DNA of 64,000 bases from Enoplolaimus lenunculus (GCA_030248215.1 JASANG010003891.1:1-64000); one strand, 5' to 3'; shown: positions 39,101 through 51,536, numbered from the stretch's first letter. Numbers and translations are program-made. Notes: generated by a model from the sequence alone, not told the origin.

Positions 39101-39236
39101 TTGTTATCGAGTAGTTGAGTTAGCGATACTTAATACGCTGTGCTTATTTTTGAGCTCATCTGCGCAATTTTACAGACAGATGCGAACGGCTTGAATGAAG
39201 ATAAATTGTGAAATCTTTTGCCCCATACGAGACATT

Positions 39237-39603
39237 GGCTAGGTTTCCGAACCCTACTTAAGTACGACTTAGTACGTAACTACGTGCTAAGTAAGTACTT
39301 AACCATTTTGTCGTTTTTAAAAGCTTACTTAAGTTAAGTAAACACTTAAGTCGCTGAACAAACTTGGTATAGTACATATTAACAGTTCAAGTATGCTTAA
39401 TAGCTTGGTTTGTTGGCATTAAACACTGATGACGCAACTTTTAATATAAAACAAAACTGTTATTTTCTTGTTATGTCCATGGCTCACATTGGCGTTTATT
39501 CGTTTCTGTAAAAAATGGCAAGTATTTACTTAAGTTGGCGACTTAAGTAATTACTTAAGTATATCTTAAGTAAATACTTAAGTAAGGTTTCAGAAACGCA
39601 GGC
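39237..39603. mobile_element. 367-bp inverted-repeat element, interior of ACTTAAGTA words
   Basis: The ends GGCTAGGTTTCCGAACCC and 'ggtttcagaaacgcaggc' are inverted repeats followed inward by TACTTAAGTA. The outer thirds are made of TTACTTAAGTA-like palindromes; the middle is plain. A partial copy begins at 19799 and is lost after about 19920. Confidence 0.8.
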
Positions 39604-39868
39604 ATTAATTTAAATCACGATGTCAAACGCCTGATGTATTCAATTTCCTATTCACTACATTACGCTTCAAATTATATTTTTATCAATTCCTACGTCAAAT
39701 ATTTAAGTTTTCACAGAGATTCTATCTTTTTTAAATTTGCCCATACTTCCTCTTCTGCAAAAACCTTCCCAGTCAACTAACTGTTTTATACAGTTTAATT
39801 TTGTTTCAACAAGAGTGTGTGTTTTGATGTCTGGCTTTCGCACAGCAAACATGCGATTAGACAGTTAA

Positions 39869-40615
39869 GGTTGCGCTATACTTTTGTTGACGTGCGGCGT
39901 CGTCCGGCGCCGTCCGTCACCCGCACGGTACCGCCCGGCGCCGTCCGTCACCCGCACGGTACCGTCCGGCGCCGTCCGTCACCCGCACGGTACCGTCCGG
40001 CGCCGTCCGTCACCCGCACGGTACCGTCCGGCGCCGTCCGTCACCCGCACGGTACCGTCCGGCGCCGATTGTCACTCGCACGGTACCGTCCGGCGCCGAT
40101 TGTCACCAGCACGGTACCGTCTGGCGCCGATTGTCACCCGCACGGTACCGTCCGGCGCCGATTGTCACCCGCACAGTACCGTCCGGCGCCGACTGTCACC
40201 CGCATGGTACCGTCCGGGCCGTCCGTCACCCGCACGGTACTCCGGCGCCGTTCGTCACCCGCACGGTACCGTCCGGGCCGTCCGTCACCCGCACGGTACC
40301 GTCCGGCGCCGTCCGTCACCCGCAAGGTACCGCCCGGCGCCGTCCGTCACCCGCACGGTACCGTCCGGCGCCGTCCGTCACCAGCACGGTACCGTCCGGC
40401 GTTGTCCATCACCCGCACGGTACTGTCCGGCACCGTCCGTCACACGTACGGTGCCGTATGTCACCGTGCGGTATCTTACGCAAATAACTCGCGTACGATA
40501 ACGTATGGTGACGGACGGTGCCGTACGAGTTACACACGGTGTCGAACGGCGCCGTACGGGTTATGGACGGTAACGGACGGCGCCGGACGGTTCAGGACGA
40601 CAAGTATAGCGCAAC
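39869..40615. mobile_element. GTTGCGCTATACTT element expanded by a GC-rich 31-bp minisatellite
   Basis: The termini GGTTGCGCTATACTTTTGTT and AGTATAGCGCAAC match those at 17581-17745 and 62428-62535. Between them, 39908-40460 is about 18 copies of a 31-base unit containing CCGTCCGTCACCCGCACGG. Because 31 is not a multiple of three, all frames stay open for long distances; the 285-, 205- and 118-codon frames across it are therefore artefacts and not genes. Confidence 0.9.
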
Positions 40616-41009
40616 ACTTATTAAGGTATCATATTGTAGCATGTTGGATTTTGCTGAAACAATTTTTTACGTAAAACTCTGAGTAAACCGTTTGAATACT
40701 CGAGTTTGGCAGTTTTTTTACTTTCCCTCTCACACTACTGAAATGTGGAGGGGCGTAACTTTGCAGTTTGTTCTGCTATTTTGCATAAGCTTAACTGGCG
40801 TGGAATAAAACAAGTAAACATTTTATCAAGACAAAACAACGTTGTGTTTGGTACGTTCTAAAAGCGAACAGTTTCATTCTACAAGAAAATAGCAGAGGCA
40901 ATTTTTGGACTTTCCATTCGAGGGGTTACTGGATCCCCTGAACCTCCGCATCTTGAAATGTATGGATCCTAAGCACGATGAGGGGCTGCCGTCTTCCAAA
41001 CCCCGCATT

Positions 41010-41716
41010 ATGCGGTTTACGTTCTTCAGCGCCATGTTCTACCACGTAGTTGCGGAGTAAGTTTTTTGATTGTATTCTCAAATGTGTATAGTACCTATCA
41101 CCCAACAGTTTTAACAGGAGTTGTATCTTTCAAACCAGGAAATGTTTAGCTTATCCAGCACAGTTCTTGTTGTTGATCTGCTCCAATTTTACGTCCAACT
41201 TTCAAGCTTCGTATATGCATGAGTCTTTCAACTTGATTACCCATCGCTACCTGGTGATATTTGCTACACAAGTTTCACAATATGGGCCCTGTTTGCAGTA
41301 TGCCAGAGAGATATAATGAAGAGGATTTTGTTGTTGAATTCATTGTTCCATCAGTGAATTTACTTGTAAGTAAAATTTCAATTTATACTTTAGTTTCTAA
41401 AATCACTTGGAATTTAATTTTAATTTATTTGAAGAAAAGTTCTGAAAGAATAATTTGTTTTAAAAATGATTTAAGTTAAAAATTTTATTGGTGTCAACGA
41501 TTATTCTTGATTTGAATTTTCCTGGACTAACAGTTGTTTTCAAAAAGTATTGAATTAAAAAATAACGATGGATTAATAAAAATCGACCGTTTTCTGGCAA
41601 TGATTTATGCTTGCAACGATAGTCTGTTCAAACTCAGCACGTTAACTTGCAATCTATCCGAAACAAACATTAAAATAACAGCAATAAAGTGCATTTTTAC
41701 GAACCTTTGCTTCTAA
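41010..41716 (+). CDS. Possible small three-exon gene, unrecognised (98 aa)
   Basis: Three segments join in frame with GT-AG borders: 41010-41056 (ATG), 41299-41365, 41534-41716 (TAA); the total of 297 bases is a multiple of three. The middle exon reads MPERYNEEDFVVEFIVPS, which looks coding. The last exon continues LFSKSIELKNNDGLIKIDRF and ends TNLCF. No family is recognised. The first exon is doubtful: it lies against a dispersed repeat (41070-41130, also seen at 34497 and 56588), and the middle exon's own ATG at 41300 could be the start. It sits between transporters A and B. Confidence 0.35.
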
Positions 41717-42794
41717 GAAAAGCTTGGACAACTGATAATATAACTGATTGAAATTGGAACAGTACTTCATCACATTACTAATATGCAAATTAATGTTCAA
41801 AGTTGCTTCCTGGTTTTCATAAAACCGTAATGTTCGATCTGTATTTTGTGGTCAGCCCAACTAAGAAGAAACATATATTTTAATTTTATACGACAACTAA
41901 AATGAGTTTGCATCCAGGGCTGATTCCGCCCGTGCCATTTTCTGACTACAGGTTTCAAAATTATTTGAGTGTGAACGCCTTCTTTCAAAGGTACTTAAAA
42001 ATAAAACAAATTAGTTTGAAATTTGCATATATATATTATGTTTTCAAATTCAGCCTCAAAATGAAAAAATATGAATGTAGGTTCAAGATATTTTTTATTT
42101 CAAAATTTGTTACATAATGCATTGCTGTTAACTTTGTTACAAGAAATTAGTGTTTTTTGTTTTCAGTTTGCAATACAACAGTACAATCGCGAACCGTAAA
42201 CCGACAAAGAGCAAAGCAAATAAATGCATTGCGAAACCAGTCAGATGTTTTTGCCGTAAACGCTGATTTATAGTTTTATCAGTACGCAAAATAGCTGTTT
42301 TCTAAAAATATCCAAGTATAATTTAGCGAGCCCATGTTACTTTTAGGGCTGTCCCGTTTCCTGGTACGATTGCAAAAACTTAGACATAGGTTTTATAGCC
42401 TATATTTTTTGGTTCGGTTTAGGTTTACGCTTAGGTTTTATGCTAAAAGCAACATTGACCAGTTTGGGTCTGGGAAACAATTTTTATGCATCTTGTTGAT
42501 TAGCTGTTTAAGGCTTAGAGTATGTCATACGCACTTCCAATGCTCGCAGCCAAAAAGGAGACAGGAACGCGCTACGTACCGTTACTGAAGCTTAGATATG
42601 GAAAATAGCTTGTCTTCAATAATTAATGCGGAATAATCACCATATTTGGCTGAGAGTTACAATGACCAAGAACTTTTTTTTTAGTTGCTTGGCTGAAACC
42701 ATTCCGTAAATTGTGATATGTTTGTTCTGTAATGTCGGATTTTTCCTGGCATAATTTTACAAGTGGGACCAAAGCATTTACTACAGCTAAGGGC

Positions 42795-43028
42795 TTAGCT
42801 CAGGGGCCACAATGAATCGTAACATTTGTCACATATTAACCCGTTCTCAAAAACGTGTTCATGGAAGAGACTAACGCTTATCTTGGTACTATATATAATA
42901 TATACATGGTTTTGGTTCAAATACGGTTTAAATCCACATTGCTTAGTCAGTGCATCGTTGTTTTGTTTTGTCAAAGAAAATTGAAGATGTAATTTTTGTT
43001 GAATCGCTTTAGCAAGGTTTGCTTCCAT
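42795..43028 (-). CDS. Hypothetical small open frame, 77 codons
   Basis: An ATG-started frame beginning MEANLAKAIQQKLHLQFSLT and ending GLICDKCYDSLWPLS. The N-terminal half looks like a helical coding stretch; there is one C-x-x-C pair near the end. No homologue is recognised and no splice chain was found. It could be chance. Confidence 0.2.
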   Translation of the reverse strand: MEANLAKAIQQKLHLQFSLTKQNNDALTKQCGFKPYLNQNHVYIIYSTKISVSLFHEHVFENGLICDKCYDSLWPLS

Positions 43029-43606
43029 ACGTTGACACGCTCATGTTGTTTAGGCGGATACAGGCCTGTAAGCAGATCAGCTTAGTAGGGGGATAAACAT
43101 TTTTCAGGAGGGGTGTACAGGGGGAACAAAATTTGTTCAGCTAGGAATGCAAATTACCGTAAGACACTCAAGAATCATTTTCCAACTGAGCTCTATCCTG
43201 CTGGAAATAGATGCAGGCAGGCAAGGTTTGTCACCAATCAACAGAGCTTTATACCGTCGATTCTTGATGAGAATAGCTGTTCCAAATGTTGCCGGCGTAT
43301 AAATTGTGCAAATATAGTGATGTGAATGTTATTTTCGCTGTTCAAAAATATGAACCAACACTTTTTTCGTTTTATTACTTTTTATGTAAGCTAAAATCAG
43401 TAAAATTATAGCAAACATGCCAAGCAAGTGCTGAAATAAATTTATTCAGATGTATCAATCAACATATATTTATGGAATTATCCTGTGTGCTTGTAACACA
43501 AAGATTTTATATACTATATTTTATTTTCTAATGGGCTTGTATGATGATCTGTAAAAATAAGCCACGATATTGGCTTCATAAATTTCTACGACCCATTCTG
43601 GAGTAA

Positions 43607-43782
43607 AGTACCCCTTTAGCTGGGGTACGTCTCCAATGAGGGGCAGGGGATTAGCTGCCCCGAAAAAATTTTGGTCCCCGTAGAACATTTTCAACCTCGC
43701 TTGGATTAAGTCAACGAAAACCCTAGTATGACCCTCGTGAAATTTTTTTAGCCCCCCCTAGCAAGGTGAGTTGGTTACCGGC
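43607..43782. repeat. Dispersed repeat 'gtagccagctcaccttgctag' family
   Basis: A roughly 170-base repeat ending in 'ctagcaaggtgagttggttac' that also carries 'aagtcaacgaaaaccct' and 'tgaccctcgtgaaattttt'. Diverged copies in either orientation occur at about 7010-7120, 8045-8105, 34865-34950, 45398-45520, 55300-55380, 57455-57590 and 60050-60235. No TIR, target duplication or A-tail is clear, so class is unknown. Confidence 0.65.
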
Positions 43783-43994
43783 CTGCTTAAGCGGCCCTTA
43801 GTCGGCCGCTCGTCTAGTATGAAAACGAAACTCAAAATTTGTATCATGTAACTGGTTACAGTTTAAGTATGACCCGACCTAAACGCTAATTGTTGCTCAT
43901 GGCAGCCACAACTAAAATTGAACGCAACCGATTCAAGCGGTTGTCTTACATTAACTACTGGCGGAATGTTCTTGTTACAACAGTTGTTTCATCG

Positions 43995-44196
43995 ACCCAT
44001 GTATAGAACAGGGCCGGATCGTTTTCCGGAGGGGCTATAATAGAGCCAGTTTAAGCTTCAGACTAATTTTTTTGTTTAGGCTTAAGCTTAGGCTTAGGAA
44101 TGGGCTCATCCATACGCTTTGGCTTAGGCTTAGGCTTAGGCTTAGGCTTAGGAATATGCATATATTACTGTTCCGGCCCTGTTCTATACATGGGCC
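43995..44196. mobile_element. TTAGGC-filled inverted-repeat element, subfamily A
   Basis: The ends ACCCATGTATAGAACAGGG and CCCTGTTCTATACATGGGCC are inverted repeats. It contains the cleanest run of TTAGGC in the window, more than five units near 44124-44153. It ends 125 bases before the start codon of transporter B. Confidence 0.85.
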
Positions 44197-44320
44197 GTAA
44201 TGTCTAACATATCTTCTATCAATTACGGTCAAGGACGGCCTAGTTGCGAACTAGCTCATATTGGTATTCTCAGAACACGTTATCATTTGTTTTTATAAAA
44301 AGAATTTATTCCATGTAAAT

Positions 44321-47300
44321 ATGCAATCAATACATAACGAATCCTCTCGTTTGGTTGATAAAGATGCGCTCGCAGTCTCAGCAAGCACGAACGATGACAG
44401 TTTCTCAAAACAACCACCTGATGCTAAAAAACAGGGAGGTAAGCTTAAACTTGTTTTCTCTGAGCGATGGTTTCATAAGTCAGAGAATGATATAATGCAA
44501 CTTCCACAGTAACATGCGTACACCAGGTGACTTTTGAGGGAGAAGTGTCATGGACACTGAAGCATTTTTGGCTTCAAGCCAAAAATGCTTCAGTATTCCG
44601 CGTGTTGAAGCCAAAAAGTTTCTGTGGAAGCTGCATAACTATTTTAGAACTGCTGTATCATTTTGGTCTAAATGGATTTTGTAGGTTTTCAGTTCATCGG
44701 TAAAATTCGCCGTATTAAGAAACAAACATGAAACATCGAGTCATATTTAAGGGCGTGGCCAGGATTTCGTTTCACAAGGCGATAACCACGTATTAAAGTT
44801 TTTTGCGAAACATTGTAGCATGCGAGAAAATTGCTAACCTCTGCTGGTTATTCTACAGCCTGTAAAAGTGCTTTTATGAGTCTTGTCAGTCATTTCATGG
44901 GATAAATCGTCCTATTTCACCCTTGTATATATACGCCACTGGCCAAGTTCTGAAGAAATTTGAGATACTTTGAACAGACCAGACGTTAAAGCTTAAAATA
45001 CCACATCATACAGCCCCACCATGGAGTTTATTTGATTTTGAGTTCGCCGTGCGACTTAAGCTCTTACCATCAAGTCTGATATTAAAAAATATTTATTACT
45101 GATTATATGCAACAAAATGAAAAATGATTTTTACGAAATTTAAATTGCAACTTCAGGAAGCATGATGCATCATACAACTTGGTACATGGGAACGTTCTTG
45201 ATGCTAAATGTAATCGTCGGCGCTGGTATTTTAAGCATGCCGTATTCTGTGATACACTCTGGTGGACTAGAAATTGGACTCGGCATGCAGCTATTGATGG
45301 GCGTTGTTTCTATTGGTTCAATTTTATTGCTTGGATGGTTAATGCTTGATACTGCGCACAATCAAAGTATAACAACAATGCAAGTGAGTACGTATGTACA
45401 GGTCCGCAGCCAGCGCACCTTGCTTGTAGGGGGCTAAAAATTATTCAGGAGGAGCATATAAAGGTTTTCGTTGACTTACAAGCAAGGTTGAAAATTTGCA
45501 TGACCTTTACCAAGAAGGGAGGGGTTCAGTCCGCCCTGCCCCCCTGGCTTTAAGCTCGCGTGTTTATAACCGGGTCTCAGCAGATATCCGGTTCCGCTTC
45601 CGATAAAATAAGTAGGTGGCCGATTTCGGTTTTTCTTGCGCATGCCCCTGGAATGGTGTTATTTTTAGCTCATAGTAAACATTCAAATTACTTACGTAAT
45701 CAGTCAATGTTTAAATATGTATATGCTGCGTTTGATCTGAAATAAAAAATTTACACAATTCGTTTGTAGTTTGCAAAATATACCTAACACTATCTACGAA
45801 CGGTAATAGAATTTAGAAAGTCTGATAAGTATTTGCATACATCAATTGTGTTTTCGCCACAAAGAAACTTATTTTAAACAGCTGCTATACCGCATATTTG
45901 TTTCTGTTTAGATCCATTTACATCGACTTTTAGCAAATTTTTTACGTTATGTTTCGTATGACTGGCTGCAGGATGGCCAAGTTAAAACCAACGTACAATT
46001 TGGTCAACGAACCAATAAAGTGTAACTTAAAATTATAGCAAGTCAGTACCGAAGTTGCCGGAACCTCCGGCAAAATTTCAACCTAAGCCGGAAAACCGGA
46101 TGTCGATTTTACTGGAGCCGGAATCAGACCTCGCTCCGTTTGTACCCTGCTACCTGCCGCAATACAAAGATCATTATCGCTATTAGCTATAAATGTAACC
46201 TAAATTTTCATGAGTTTAGCGTACTGCTTAAGCGCGCTTCAGCATCACAAAAAATCGTACGCAACTTTATTGCAGAGCTTGCAGAGTACTCAGTACACAG
46301 TTTTTGTTGACAAATATTGTAGCATTTCAGGATATTGCGTTCGCTCTAACAGGTCGATTTGGTGGCATTGTTGTGTCGCTAATTATATTTTTGCTGTATT
46401 TGGCCCTGTGTACATCGTATTTAGTTGCGATCAGAGATCAATTAGCGGATGTTGTCGCGAAGTATTATTTCACCGACGCAAGTCACGTTGAAATGCCGTG
46501 GTATTTAAACCGTGCGTTTTTAGTTACTCTTATTACTGGCATCATCGTTGCGCCGATGTGTTATTTACCTAAAGTCAGCCATTTGCAAGTAAGACCTGCT
46601 GATTGCCTATTCAAAAATGGGGCTCATATTGATAGAGCATTAATTTTGCATATAGACTGCATGAGCTCTGCGACCTGCATTTAGATTGACTGTCAGTAAT
46701 GACGAGTTTTATTAAGAATTCTACGCCTACGCAATTTTTATCACCCGCTCTGTAAAATCTAACCGCCTCATCAACTAACAATTCCTAATTGTGGGTGCTT
46801 ATTTAGCATTATAGGCGTGTTAGCTTTAATTGTAGCTAGTCAAATTGTGACATTTTCACCTGAATAGTCTATTTATATTCCTTGCAATTTTTTTGCGTAT
46901 AGTATTTCGCTAGACTTAGGATATTGGAGTTGCCATTTAAATATGAATTTCGCGTACATATTCTTTTATAAAATTGATGGAAAAATGAAAATTATTGTGG
47001 TAAACAATCAGATAGTCGTTTTTGTACTTTATAATGTTTATATATGCGAACACTTCAAAAGAGATTTTTAAAAACACCTATCGTTAAGTTTCTAAACCAA
47101 AAATATGTTTAATAATTTCTTAATAATTTTCAGCATGTAAGCACGCTCGCAAGTTTATGCATAATCTACATTCTTGGCCTTACAATTGCGGCATATTTTT
47201 CAAACGATTTACGCGCTAAACACGATGCTTGCAGTCCACATGACACAGCCAGACGACCAATTCATTCGACAAATGCCAAGGTGACATCCCAAGCCCAATG

Positions 47301-48165
47301 CTCGTCGTCTTTGTTTGCGTTAACAGTTTTATTCGGGATCCCTAATTTCATACTTGCCTACTTTTTTCATCCCCCATCAGTGATGATATTTGATTCGTTA
47401 TCTCCGCGAACCCTGCGATCTATTTGCGCTGCAAGTTGCAGCGCAGTTGCAATTACTGCTGCAGTTTATACTACAATTAGTGCGTTTGCAGTTGCAACGT
47501 TTGGAAATTGCGTCAACGAGCACATTTTGCTTAATTTTAATTCGGCTCACCCGGCGGCGCTGGTTGGTAGTATATTTTATATGTTAAAGTTAGTTCTTGA
47601 ATATCCAGTGTGCCAAATGGCAGCTCGGGCAGGGTTATTGAGTGTAATTCGTACAATTATTGAATTTTGTCATTTCTCAAAATCGAACTCGAATCCTCAA
47701 GAAACATCTTTACCGTGTTCCGCACCTAAATTTCAAACTAATAGCTCCGGCGTGTTTACAAACAATTTAAACTATTCAACGATACCTAAGAATGCTGACA
47801 ACTATGCAACCGAGTCCAAATTTCTAAGGTTCGACACTGACAGTTCCAGCAATGCATCTCGTATCCTGACAACGTTGTTCATAGCGTGTACTTTGCTATG
47901 TGCACTGTTAATACCGTCAATTTTAATTATTGTTCAAATTTCGGGTATTATTTCAATTTCACTCGCAACAGTGGCTCCCGGACTGTTCCTTGCTGTTAAA
48001 TTGACCAAACATCTTACAATTCGCTCCGAGAGCGCAACGAAACTTTCGCAGATGTCCACGTGTAAACTAGCGGGTTTGTGGTTTGCCGCTGTGATGTACA
48101 CTATGTTTGGGATGGTTACTTTAGGGGTTGGTATTTATCAAACGTGGTGCGAATTTAGACACTGA
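44321..48165 (+). CDS. SLC38-type amino-acid transporter B (4 exons, 544 aa)
   Basis: Exons: 44321-44438, 45157-45383, 46331-46588, 47134-48165 (TGA). Intron phases 1, 0, 0 are identical to genes A and C; the total of 1635 bases is in frame. The first helix reads NVIVGAGILSMPYSVIHSGG. Exon 3 carries DIAFALTGRFGG and SYLVAIRDQL. Exon 4 opens HVSTLASLCIIY and holds EHILLNFNSAHP and LEYPVCQMAARAGL. A long serine/asparagine-rich loop (about residues 350-395) is larger than in C. The start was set at 44321 because the preceding ATG at 44313 is followed at once by a stop. Family and likely role are as for gene A: an amino-acid/auxin permease-type symporter, substrate unknown. Intron 2 holds copies of two dispersed repeats; intron 1 holds a perfect 19-bp inverted repeat. 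Confidence 0.88.
44556..44594. repeat. Perfect 19-bp inverted repeat, one-base loop
   Basis: ACTGAAGCATTTTTGGCTT and AAGCCAAAAATGCTTCAGT are exact complements around a single C. It lies in intron 1 of transporter B. Function unknown. Confidence 0.9.
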
Positions 48166-48504
48166 TTTCGCTGCGTGGTAGGTACAAATTTACCGAAACT
48201 GGATCCGATAATTAGAGCCGGGTTGATGCTGGATGTTCTGTTGCAATATATTTTGGAGGTCATTTTGTTTTATTTGGGAACAAACAAGAAAAATATGACC
48301 TGCACACAGAACAGATCCAGATCAAAATCTACAGGCTGAGCCTAAACGTTAATCCAAACCTGACCTAAAATTAGAGAATACTTTAAGAGAACGCCTCGTA
48401 GCTACGATTGTGTAGTGTTCGAGTTTTGTTTTAATAATTTGGCTAAGAATGTATCATAAATTGATTTTGTTCTATTCAGGAGAACCGCATATCAAGAGAA
48501 CGTT

Positions 48505-48510
48505 AATAAA
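48505..48510 (+). terminator. Poly(A) signal, transporter B
   Basis: AATAAA 340 bases past the stop codon, the first good match on this strand. A likely but unproven 3' end. Confidence 0.4.
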
Positions 48511-48561
48511 GTTTGAGTTTCATTGCTCAAAACACAACAAACTTTGCCGTTTAAATTAAAT

Positions 48562-48736
48562 GCCCGGGTAAAGATCATGAACAGAACTTTTTCTGCGGGA
48601 CGGCAATAGAGTAAAGTTTTAAGCTTCGGACTAATATTTTGCTTAAGCTTAAATTTAGTTGTAAGCTTATTGTTACACGCTTAGGATTAGGAATATGCTA
48701 GTACTACTTTTACGGCCCAATTCTATACATTGACCC
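48562..48736. mobile_element. Worn TTAGGC-type inverted-repeat element
   Basis: The left end GCCCGGGTAAAGATCATGAAC and right end TTCTATACATTGACCC are poor inverted repeats, each resembling a different subfamily. Only a few CTTAGG words survive inside. An old copy. Confidence 0.5.
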
Positions 48737-48904
48737 AATTTAAATGGTAATCCAAATGAACACTGCTTAAGGCAATTATTTGACATCTGTAGCAAACATT
48801 ATCTGCCGAGTTTTATTTATTGTCTTCATTCCATTTCTCTAGTTCTCACCTATTTATCGTCCCTGGTTATCCGGCTAATTGGTCAGAAATTTAACTAACC
48901 TGTT

Positions 48905-48945
48905 TAGTAGATGTAAAATCGGAAACCCCTATTTTACATCTACTA
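48905..48945. repeat. Perfect 15-bp inverted repeat, 11-base loop
   Basis: TAGTAGATGTAAAAT and ATTTTACATCTACTA flank CGGAAACCCCT. It lies downstream of transporter B. It could be the remnant of a foldback element. Confidence 0.85.
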
Positions 48946-49740
48946 TAACCTGACTGCTCACAACCATTATGTGGCAAGCTGTTAGAGCGCCTGAATCAGA
49001 TCACAGAAACCCTCACCCGTACGATTTGGCCAGCTCCGCTCTCCGGCGTACATTTCTCAGAGGTCCCCGATGAGCTTTGCATATGGCCCCGATCGATATT
49101 CCTCCACAAAACTGAGAATTCTACAAATTTGAAACCTAATAATCGGTGTTTTTGCTGTAAAAATAGTTCTTTCAGTTGTCTTTAATCTGTTGTTCGAGTT
49201 GAACAACACAACGAACGCTGAACATTATTTCACTTTCAGCCCTGCAATCAGGAATTGTTAGTACAGAGAGCGAGCAGTTTTACACGAGGGAGTAAGGAAA
49301 AATTTCGTAATACACAATTCATTTCATCGGTTGCAAAATTTTTCGATCAGGTTGGCGGCGAAACTGTCCAACTTTGTTGCGGTCTTGCTTATCCTCGCGA
49401 TATGCATGAATAGTCTTGTGCTTACCTCTACCAAGATTTTAAGCACAGTATATATAGAACAAAGGCTATCAGCGATTGCTTAAACTGTCGAACGCGTATG
49501 CATAAAAGAAACGTTGATATTTTACAAATTTTATTTAAGATGTACAAAAAATTTATGGAACTCCACCGAGTATCATCATCTATAGCTATTTCATAATAGA
49601 ATACATTGCAAAAAGGTATTTCATCAACGCATCGTTTCAGAAATACAATAATTTTAACTGGAATACGAATTCAGCGACTTCCATTGAAATCCTGTTGAAC
49701 CCTTAATTGTAGCATGAGTCGACAATGACTCTTACAAATA

Positions 49741-50027
49741 CAAGAGTGTGCAACTGAATACATTTTGTGTACAAAAGAATGTACCCAGCGCTCGTTGGGT
49801 ATTTGGCCTCCTACACTATCTTATTTAGGGGGGTCAAGTTAACCAATTCTCTCTATTGCACACAGTAAAATATTCCAATGTTTTCAAAGTTTCTCCCCTA
49901 TACTTTTAAAACCTATACGTATGCTGTGTTTCAAGCGATGACCCCTAATTGAGGGGGGTCGGTCAAAAACGCAACGCCCGGCGGTACATTTTGTAGCATG
50001 GGGAACCTCCAGAGTTGCATACTCTTG
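49741..50027. mobile_element. 287-bp inverted-repeat element, TIR CAAGAGTGTGCAACT
   Basis: The left end CAAGAGTGTGCAACTGAA and right end AGAGTTGCATACTCTTG are inverted repeats. The segment after the left end, with 'cccagcgctcgttgggt', recurs near 20965-20990 and 51100-51125, showing two further copies or fragments. Confidence 0.6.
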
Positions 50028-51422
50028 AATCATGCACTCTTGATGGTAGTAATCCACATAAAGCCCAGTGTATCACAGACGTGGCTAGCAGAACTCAAAG
50101 AACAGTAAAGTAATACAACCAGCCGCGCATAGAAACTGTTTATAAACTTCCAATTTCAATTTTTTCCATGCACTAAATGGAACGCACCACTACGTAGTTT
50201 CCCATGTTCGGCGGAAATTTCGCGAATAATTTGGCTTTGAATTTTCAGCCATATCAAATTTCACGTCATATAAATTTCAGAACGACTAGTTTTACGCAGC
50301 AATTTCTAATTAATTCGTGATCAAAGCCGTTCCGTTCGCCCGCCAGCAAACCGGAATTGCTAGCAGAGGGGAAGATAGTTTTTCACAGCGATGAAGAAAT
50401 ATTAATACTCTGACAAAGAATTATTTTAATGCTTTCCCTAAATTTTTGGGCAAAACAGCGAAAGTTTTCATAGGAGGCCGACGTTCCATCTTCGCTTTCT
50501 CAAGTAATCTCGACCCCACCTTTTCGTTGTGTACGTTGGAGGTTCTACGGTCGAGCAGAATATATTAATATAGTTTGGTTACGAACTTTGTGCTTATATT
50601 CATTATGTCTGCTTTCGGTTTTTCCTAAACGTTTTAACCAGTTCCAAAGTTTTGGTTTATTAAACTTTATTATATTAATTGCTCTTTCTGAAAGTAATTT
50701 TTGTTTCATAATGAAAATGTTCATAGTAGTAAATTTGGCGAACAGTTCAGCCCTTGCAACCTGAAATTCTTGGCATAGAGGGCCAAGACAAGGGCGTAGC
50801 CAGGATTTGATACGGGATGGGTAACCAAGCTTAAAACCTTTTGCGAGCAAGCGTAGCCAGCGCCAAAAATGTTTGTGACCATTCGTAAACCTGTAAAATT
50901 GACGTTTTCGAGTCTGGAGATATTTCGGGGGGATATGTCCAAAACCAAGCTTGCATAAGCCCCTGGGGGAAAAGATTTGCATCGCGGGCAAGAAAATTTT
51001 TTGTAACGTTGTATTCTTTTAGTATAAAAGCAACAGTGGATGATGCATACTTCTAATAGAGCATGCAATTGGGTACATGCATTCTGTGTAGAAAAAATTT
51101 ACCCGGCACGCGTTGCATTTTTGGCCAACCCCCTCTACTCGGAGGAGAGTCAAATTTTTCAGCAAACATTATTAATACGTTGCATTCCCATATGTTCATA
51201 CATACTCCGTTTTTATACAAGGGGGCCTTCTTCGGGAACCGAAAACTTGAATTTAAATTTTTTCATTATATAATACGTATATTGTGACTACTTCTATTAT
51301 ATACAACTTAAGAAAAAGTATGCATCCCCCAAACATATTTTTGATCCCCTGTTTCAGCTTTAGGTTGATCTGATCTGTTCAACAGGTACATTGCATTCAA
51401 CGGTGTATCACCCCGCCGTGAA

Positions 51423-51428
51423 TTTATT
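51423..51428 (-). terminator. Poly(A) signal, transporter C
   Basis: AATAAA on the minus strand about 110 bases past the stop of transporter C. Confidence 0.45.
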
Positions 51429-51536
51429 GATTTTTTTATACATACGCCGACACAGACCTTTTGAAATAATTAATTATATATATAACCAGCAAGCGTAAAA
51501 TTGTTACACACAGCACAGTATTTTTTCGTTTTCGTT

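Larger units (their letters stand above)
36169..41009. other. Intergenic stretch upstream of transporter A
   Basis: No supportable exon. It contains a worn TTAGGC element (36905-37065), a 'ccggctccggctcc' repeat patch at 38375-38640, the ACTTAAGTA element (39237-39603) and the long GTTGCGCTATACTT element (39869-40615). Confidence 0.5.
41717..44320. other. Stretch upstream of transporter B
   Basis: It contains a degenerate TTAGGC-like patch (42400-42500), one minus-strand open frame described separately, a dispersed repeat (43607-43782) and a good TTAGGC element just before the transporter B start (43995-44196). No other gene seen. Confidence 0.5.
48166..51536. other. Tail-to-tail stretch between transporters B and C
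   Basis: No exon found. It holds the poly(A) signals of both flanking genes, a worn TTAGGC element (48562-48736), a 15-bp inverted repeat (48905-48945), the CAAGAGT element (49741-50027) and a related fragment near 51055-51170. Confidence 0.5.

Noticed and set aside
39817-40674. Long arginine/proline-rich open frames (285, 205 and 118 codons)
   Set aside because: They are the three frames of a 31-base GC-rich tandem repeat inside an inverted-repeat element.
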